In this document: positions 60,956 through 64,000 of the stretch, in pieces
Layout of the letters: each line of letters begins with the position of its first letter
Position numbering within the stretch: the first letter of the stretch is position 1
Source of the DNA: a bacterium
Lineage (GTDB): Bacteria > Babelota > Babeliae > Babelales > UBA12409
NCBI GenBank assembly: GCA_018660415.1
Contig: JABJKG010000013.1
Coordinates: 65,874 to 129,873 of the forward strand
DNA: 64,000 nucleotides
Direction of reading: 5' to 3'
Notes under the pieces: model-generated
Databases searched by the model: none
What the model was told of the DNA's origin: nothing
What the model saw: only the letters and a program-made list of their open reading frames with translations
Program-made: the position numbers and the translations under genes

Positions 60956-61396
60956 TTAGTAGCGGTAGCCAAGTCGTTCGTTGTATGCTTTACGAGCAGC
61001 TTTACGAGCTTTGCTTTTTGCATACATGTTTAGAGCAACAAATCCGGCGATTACAGTAACTGCAGCAACAAGCGCAGTACGTTCAGGATTTTCTTCAGCA
61101 TACTTGATAACAGCTTCATAACCAGCAACAAGAGCTTTTTTACCAGCTTCAGCTTGTTCTCCAGCAAAAGTCTTTGCTTTACCAAGTTCGCCAGCTACAT
61201 AACCAGCGCCTTTGCCAGCTTGTTCACCAACGTAATTAGCCGCTTTACCAGCTTGCTCACCTACAAAACCAGCAGCTTTACCAGCATTTTCAATAGCGCC
61301 ATCTTTTGCTTTACCAGCAAGACCTGTAATACCGTCAGCTGCAAAAGATTGTCCTATTGCCAATAGACTCATTGATAAAATTAATATCTTTTTCAT
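60956..61396 (-). CDS. Small exported protein with 11-residue repeats
   Basis: 146 residues from the ATG at 61396 (AGAGG 7 bases before); an upstream in-frame ATG lies in a region without a ribosome site. Signal peptide (MKKILILSMSLLAIGQSFA). Residues 28-82 are five 11-residue units of the type GKAxxFVGEQA, an amphipathic-helix pattern as in LEA or apolipoprotein-like repeats. A hydrophobic helix (about 106-124) follows, then a basic end. It could coat or remodel membranes, but that is a guess from the repeat type. Confidence 0.72.
   Translation of the reverse strand: MKKILILSMSLLAIGQSFAADGITGLAGKAKDGAIENAGKAAGFVGEQAGKAANYVGEQAGKGAGYVAGELGKAKTFAGEQAEAGKKALVAGYEAVIKYAEENPERTALVAAVTVIAGFVALNMYAKSKARKAARKAYNERLGYRY
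61151..61315 (-). repeat. Five 33-bp units encoding 11-residue repeats
   Basis: Imperfect 33-base units encode GKA-K/A-x-x-x-x-GEQA. The conserved parts are the GK start and the (G)EQA end. Confidence 0.8.
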
Positions 61397-61601
61397 AATA
61401 AAACCTCTGCGAGTTTTTATAGGGTTAATAATAAGTTTTACCATAAAACTTAATCTTATTATTTCAAATACTGTAATAATGTCAAACGGGTACCCCCTAA
61501 TCGTAGCTACAACACGCAATATCGATTCAAATTGAAATTATCTACAGCCTTATTTTGATTGTTCTTGTGCAAAGAGAAAAAGTTCCTTCTGTAGGGCTTT
61601 T

Positions 61602-62324
61602 TTAGTTGTTTTCATTGTATTTATGAAATTCTTCTCGTACTTTATTAAAATCTATACCTGAAGGATCGTACTTGGTGGCCATTGGTAATGGAGTGTCCCT
61701 TGCAACGCCCTCTTCAGATGTTATTAATGCACTTAATTTTTCTTGGAACCAGTTTTGAGCTTCTGGATTCATACTACTAAGATATACTTGTAGGTTGCCT
61801 ACATACAAAGCTTTACAGTGGGGAGGATAATCTTCTCCTCCGTGGACGGGGCCTAGTAAAAAAGAATCGTCTTCGGTATCTATAAACCAAAGTTTTTTGT
61901 TTTGGAACCCAATGTTTCCTACACAATCTCTAAACCCGGTTTCTTCAACGATTTTAGTAAGAGCTTGTATCTCTTTCAGGGTAATAAGGTCAGTTCGTCT
62001 TTCAGCATGGATTTTTTCGGCAGCAACTTTCCACGATCCTTCTTTCCACATCAAACATTTTTTAGGTACTGCAAGGTTGTCGCCCAATTTATTGGTTCTA
62101 ATAGCGTTGCGTAGGCGTGTGGCATTAATAGCGCGGCCAATGTTTCCTTCTTTCCACACAACATCTCTATTTTCTATGTCTGCAGGGCAGCGATGTTCTT
62201 TCATGAATTTAGCAAAAGCGGGATATTGATTAGGGTCAATAGAACCGTCTTGTTGTTTTCCTAATGCCAATTCAGGTATAAAGATACTAGAAAGTAGAAG
62301 TGATAATACTAGTGATTTTTTCAT
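61602..62324 (-). CDS. Exported protein with a kinase-like C-terminal motif (tentative)
   Basis: 240 residues. Signal peptide to about ALGK. The middle has LAVPKKCLMW and WKVAAEKI, which resemble kinase strands carrying a Lys; then TGFRDCVGNIGFQNKKLWFIDTED, in which an Asp, an Asn and a later Asp are spaced as in the catalytic loop and metal site of protein kinases and aminoglycoside phosphotransferases (one residue short). A kinase lobe without the ATP P-loop would be a small or degenerate member. Exported kinases would be host-directed effectors. Evidence is thin. Confidence 0.5.
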   Translation of the reverse strand: MKKSLVLSLLLSSIFIPELALGKQQDGSIDPNQYPAFAKFMKEHRCPADIENRDVVWKEGNIGRAINATRLRNAIRTNKLGDNLAVPKKCLMWKEGSWKVAAEKIHAERRTDLITLKEIQALTKIVEETGFRDCVGNIGFQNKKLWFIDTEDDSFLLGPVHGGEDYPPHCKALYVGNLQVYLSSMNPEAQNWFQEKLSALITSEEGVARDTPLPMATKYDPSGIDFNKVREEFHKYNENN

Positions 62325-62453
62325 AATAAACCTCCGTGGTTTGTACTGAACTCAACATCTGTTCTTGATTAAAAATGTAAACACATTGTTTCATGTCTGC
62401 GTTAGTATGTCAAAAGGGTAGAAAGTCGTTGTGCTATTAAATCAAAAAAACAA

Positions 62454-62834
62454 TCATTCTTGTGCAAAAAGAAAGAGTTTTTGTTGTTGCTCTTCAATTT
62501 CAGTAGTAGATCTTGGTGTTAGAGCTTTTTTGGTTAACAGTAATGCTATGCCACTTACACAGGCAAGGGCGCCCATGATAAGTATAGGATGGTTTGTAAG
62601 GCGATTTTTGAAGACAGTTAAAAAAGGTATTGGCTTGGGAATTACTTTGTACCAGGTCGCTATATTTCCATCCATGTCATAACGTATTGCTTGACCAAGA
62701 GAAAGAACTTGCTTTATACCGTCAAATACAACTGGTGTGCCTTCTTCAATAATGGTTGGTGCATCAATAGCTGGTGATGAGGTGGCTACAGCTGTAATCA
62801 ATAGAGATAGGATGATTGAGAATTTTATATTCAT
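62454..62834 (-). CDS. Small exported membrane protein of unknown function
   Basis: 126 residues. Signal peptide (NIKFSIILSLLITAVATSSPA), a beta-rich stretch (TPVVFDGIKQVLSLGQAIRYDMDGN), a hydrophobic helix (about 83-100, ILIMGALACVSGIALLLT) and a polar end with Gln/Glu. The layout, with a signal peptide, short domain and late membrane helix, is that of its neighbours in this minus-strand run. Confidence 0.65.
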   Translation of the reverse strand: MNIKFSIILSLLITAVATSSPAIDAPTIIEEGTPVVFDGIKQVLSLGQAIRYDMDGNIATWYKVIPKPIPFLTVFKNRLTNHPILIMGALACVSGIALLLTKKALTPRSTTEIEEQQQKLFLFAQE

Positions 62835-63049
62835 AAAATAAAGCTCTTTCTTGTGTAATGTTTGTGTGCTAGCCTTAAAAGCTTTTGTTTAAGTATTCCT
62901 GATGGAGATTATTTGTCAATGCTGTTTATATAAGGTTTTAAAAGTATGGAATTTTATTGTTTGGTTGTAAGAACCAGGAAACTTCCCTATCATTATCTAT
63001 AGTATAGTTTTATTGTTAAGGTGCATTTATAGGGAATTTAAAGGCGATT

Positions 63050-63934
63050 ATGTTTGGTTTTATAAAGAAGACTCTTTCCAAGGTTTATACGCAAGTTACC
63101 TCAAGACTTCAAGGCCTCTTTGGGAAAAAGCATATTCATGAGCAAGACTTACAAGAGTTGAGAGAGATCTTGCTTAAGGCTGACACAGGTGTTAAGACAA
63201 CAAAAAATATTATTGCTTCTCTAACCGAGTTGGCTGATTCAGGGCGTATTGAAACAGGAGCTGATCTTAAAAATGCACTGGCTGAGCAGTTAAGTGCTAT
63301 TTTGCCAACAACACCGATGCCTTCAACACAGGTTTATGTGTTGGTGGGAATTAATGGTAGCGGAAAAACAACCTTTGCATCCAAGTTGGCATACCAGCTA
63401 CAACAACAAGGGAAGAAGGTTTTATTAGTGGCGGCTGATACTTTTCGTGCAGCAGCAGTTGAACAGCTTCAACAATGGGGAGAGCGTCTTGATATCGAGG
63501 TCGTAACTGGTAAGCCCAATGGTGATCCGGCTGCTGTTGTGTATACAGCAAGTGAGCAGTTTCAAGCTGGCAACTATGATGCCATGATCGTCGATACCGC
63601 TGGTCGATTGCAAACCAAGATCAACCTTATGAACGAGCTGGAAAAAATTAAACGGATAATCAAGCGAAAATTGCCCGAAGAGAAAGTAGTAACACTTTTG
63701 ACTCTCGATAGCATGCTTGGGCAAAATTCTTTTGATCAGGCGCAAATTTTTCACGAACAGATCGATATTGATGGGATTGTATTGACCAAGATGGATGGTA
63801 CTGGTAAAGGTGGTATATTGTTTGCTGTTGCAAGCGAGTTGAAGTTGCCGGTGTGGTACATTTCTTTTGGTGAGTCGGTTGAGCAACTTAAAATGTTTGA
63901 TGCTCAAGAATATATACAGGAGCTCTTAACATGA
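63050..63934 (+). CDS. ftsY: Signal recognition particle receptor FtsY
   Basis: 294 residues. Compact N-domain, then the GTPase: P-loop GINGSGKT (100-107), DTFRAAAVEQL, DTAGRLQTKINLMNEL, TKMDGTGKGG and the C-terminal GESVEQLKMFDAQEYIQ. It docks Ffh-bound ribosomes at the membrane. There is no long acidic A-domain before the N-domain, like the short receptors of many small genomes. AAAGG lies before the ATG. The next gene's ATG overlaps its stop. Confidence 0.96.
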   Translation: MFGFIKKTLSKVYTQVTSRLQGLFGKKHIHEQDLQELREILLKADTGVKTTKNIIASLTELADSGRIETGADLKNALAEQLSAILPTTPMPSTQVYVLVGINGSGKTTFASKLAYQLQQQGKKVLLVAADTFRAAAVEQLQQWGERLDIEVVTGKPNGDPAAVVYTASEQFQAGNYDAMIVDTAGRLQTKINLMNELEKIKRIIKRKLPEEKVVTLLTLDSMLGQNSFDQAQIFHEQIDIDGIVLTKMDGTGKGGILFAVASELKLPVWYISFGESVEQLKMFDAQEYIQELLT

Positions 63935-64000
63935 TGAAAACCCTTTCATTGATTAATACAATAAAAAAAGCGGTACCTGAGCAGCAGGCTTGGTGGTTGT
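63931..64000 (+). CDS. Start of the next gene, cut by the window end
   Basis: An ATG overlapping the ftsY stop (ATGATGA) opens a frame reading MMKTLSLINTIKKAVPEQQAWWL to the window end. Coupling to ftsY makes it real, but 23 residues are too few to identify a family. Confidence 0.5.
   Translation, partial: MMKTLSLINTIKKAVPEQQAWWL

Overview
The window is low-GC bacterial DNA with tightly packed genes on both strands. It has no insertion sequences, phage genes or CRISPR array that I can see. The mix of features points to a host-associated, reduced-genome Gram-negative lineage, most likely Candidatus Dependentiae (TM6 / Babeliae). These features are a minimal division cluster, secretin-type export machinery, outer-membrane barrels, a eukaryote-type deoxynucleoside kinase, a glutamate decarboxylase with its antiporter, and many lineage-specific secreted proteins. 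That assignment is inference from gene content; no rRNA is present to confirm it. TGA is used as an ordinary stop codon.

Layout. 1-2.9 kb: aspS (5' end outside the window) and enolase. 2.9-11.8 kb (minus): a type II secretion / type IV pilus-like operon with a GspC-like inner-membrane protein, a first secretin, a fused PilM-PilN (GspL-like) protein, a PilO (GspM-like) protein and a second secretin, followed by a small exported protein. 11.9-15.7 kb: MoxR ATPase, an outer-membrane barrel and galE. 15.8-17.6 kb: a tandem pair of exported proteins, the second broken by an in-frame TGA. 17.6-23 kb: a PfkB-type kinase, lon, orn and an exported hypothetical. 23.1-30.2 kb: atpD-atpC with no other ATP synthase genes, a HerA-type ATPase, secA, pgeF and an initiator tRNA. 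30.3-34.9 kb: VKOR, DoxX and a gadC-gadB-like acid-resistance operon with Lys-rich tails. 35.1-39.5 kb: a 1021-residue exported protein paired with an outer-membrane protein. 39.6-44.5 kb: five consecutive exported, membrane-anchored coiled-coil proteins, one with exact 45-bp tandem repeats. 44.6-47.8 kb (minus): ftsQ-ftsA-ftsZ. 48-58.7 kb: RNA methyltransferase, an exported Hsp20-like protein, alr, ogt, an exported protein with an EndoU-like C-terminus, a deoxynucleoside kinase, truA, rpsF-rpsR, an XRE/S24-like regulator with a degenerate protease site, rnhB and an exostosin-like glycosyltransferase fragment. 58.8-62.8 kb (minus): seven small exported proteins, several of them paralogous. 62.9-64 kb: ftsY and the first codons of the next gene.

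The recurring theme is the cell envelope and export. SecA and FtsY feed the Sec route, VKOR probably oxidises periplasmic cysteines, and the secretin operon could carry folded proteins across the outer membrane. About twenty genes encode proteins with N-terminal signal peptides and no recognisable housekeeping role. The two-secretin operon, the coiled-coil cluster and the exported EndoU-like, Hsp20-like and kinase-like proteins are the best candidates for undescribed, host-facing biology. Function calls rest on reading motifs in translated sequence; no searches were run.
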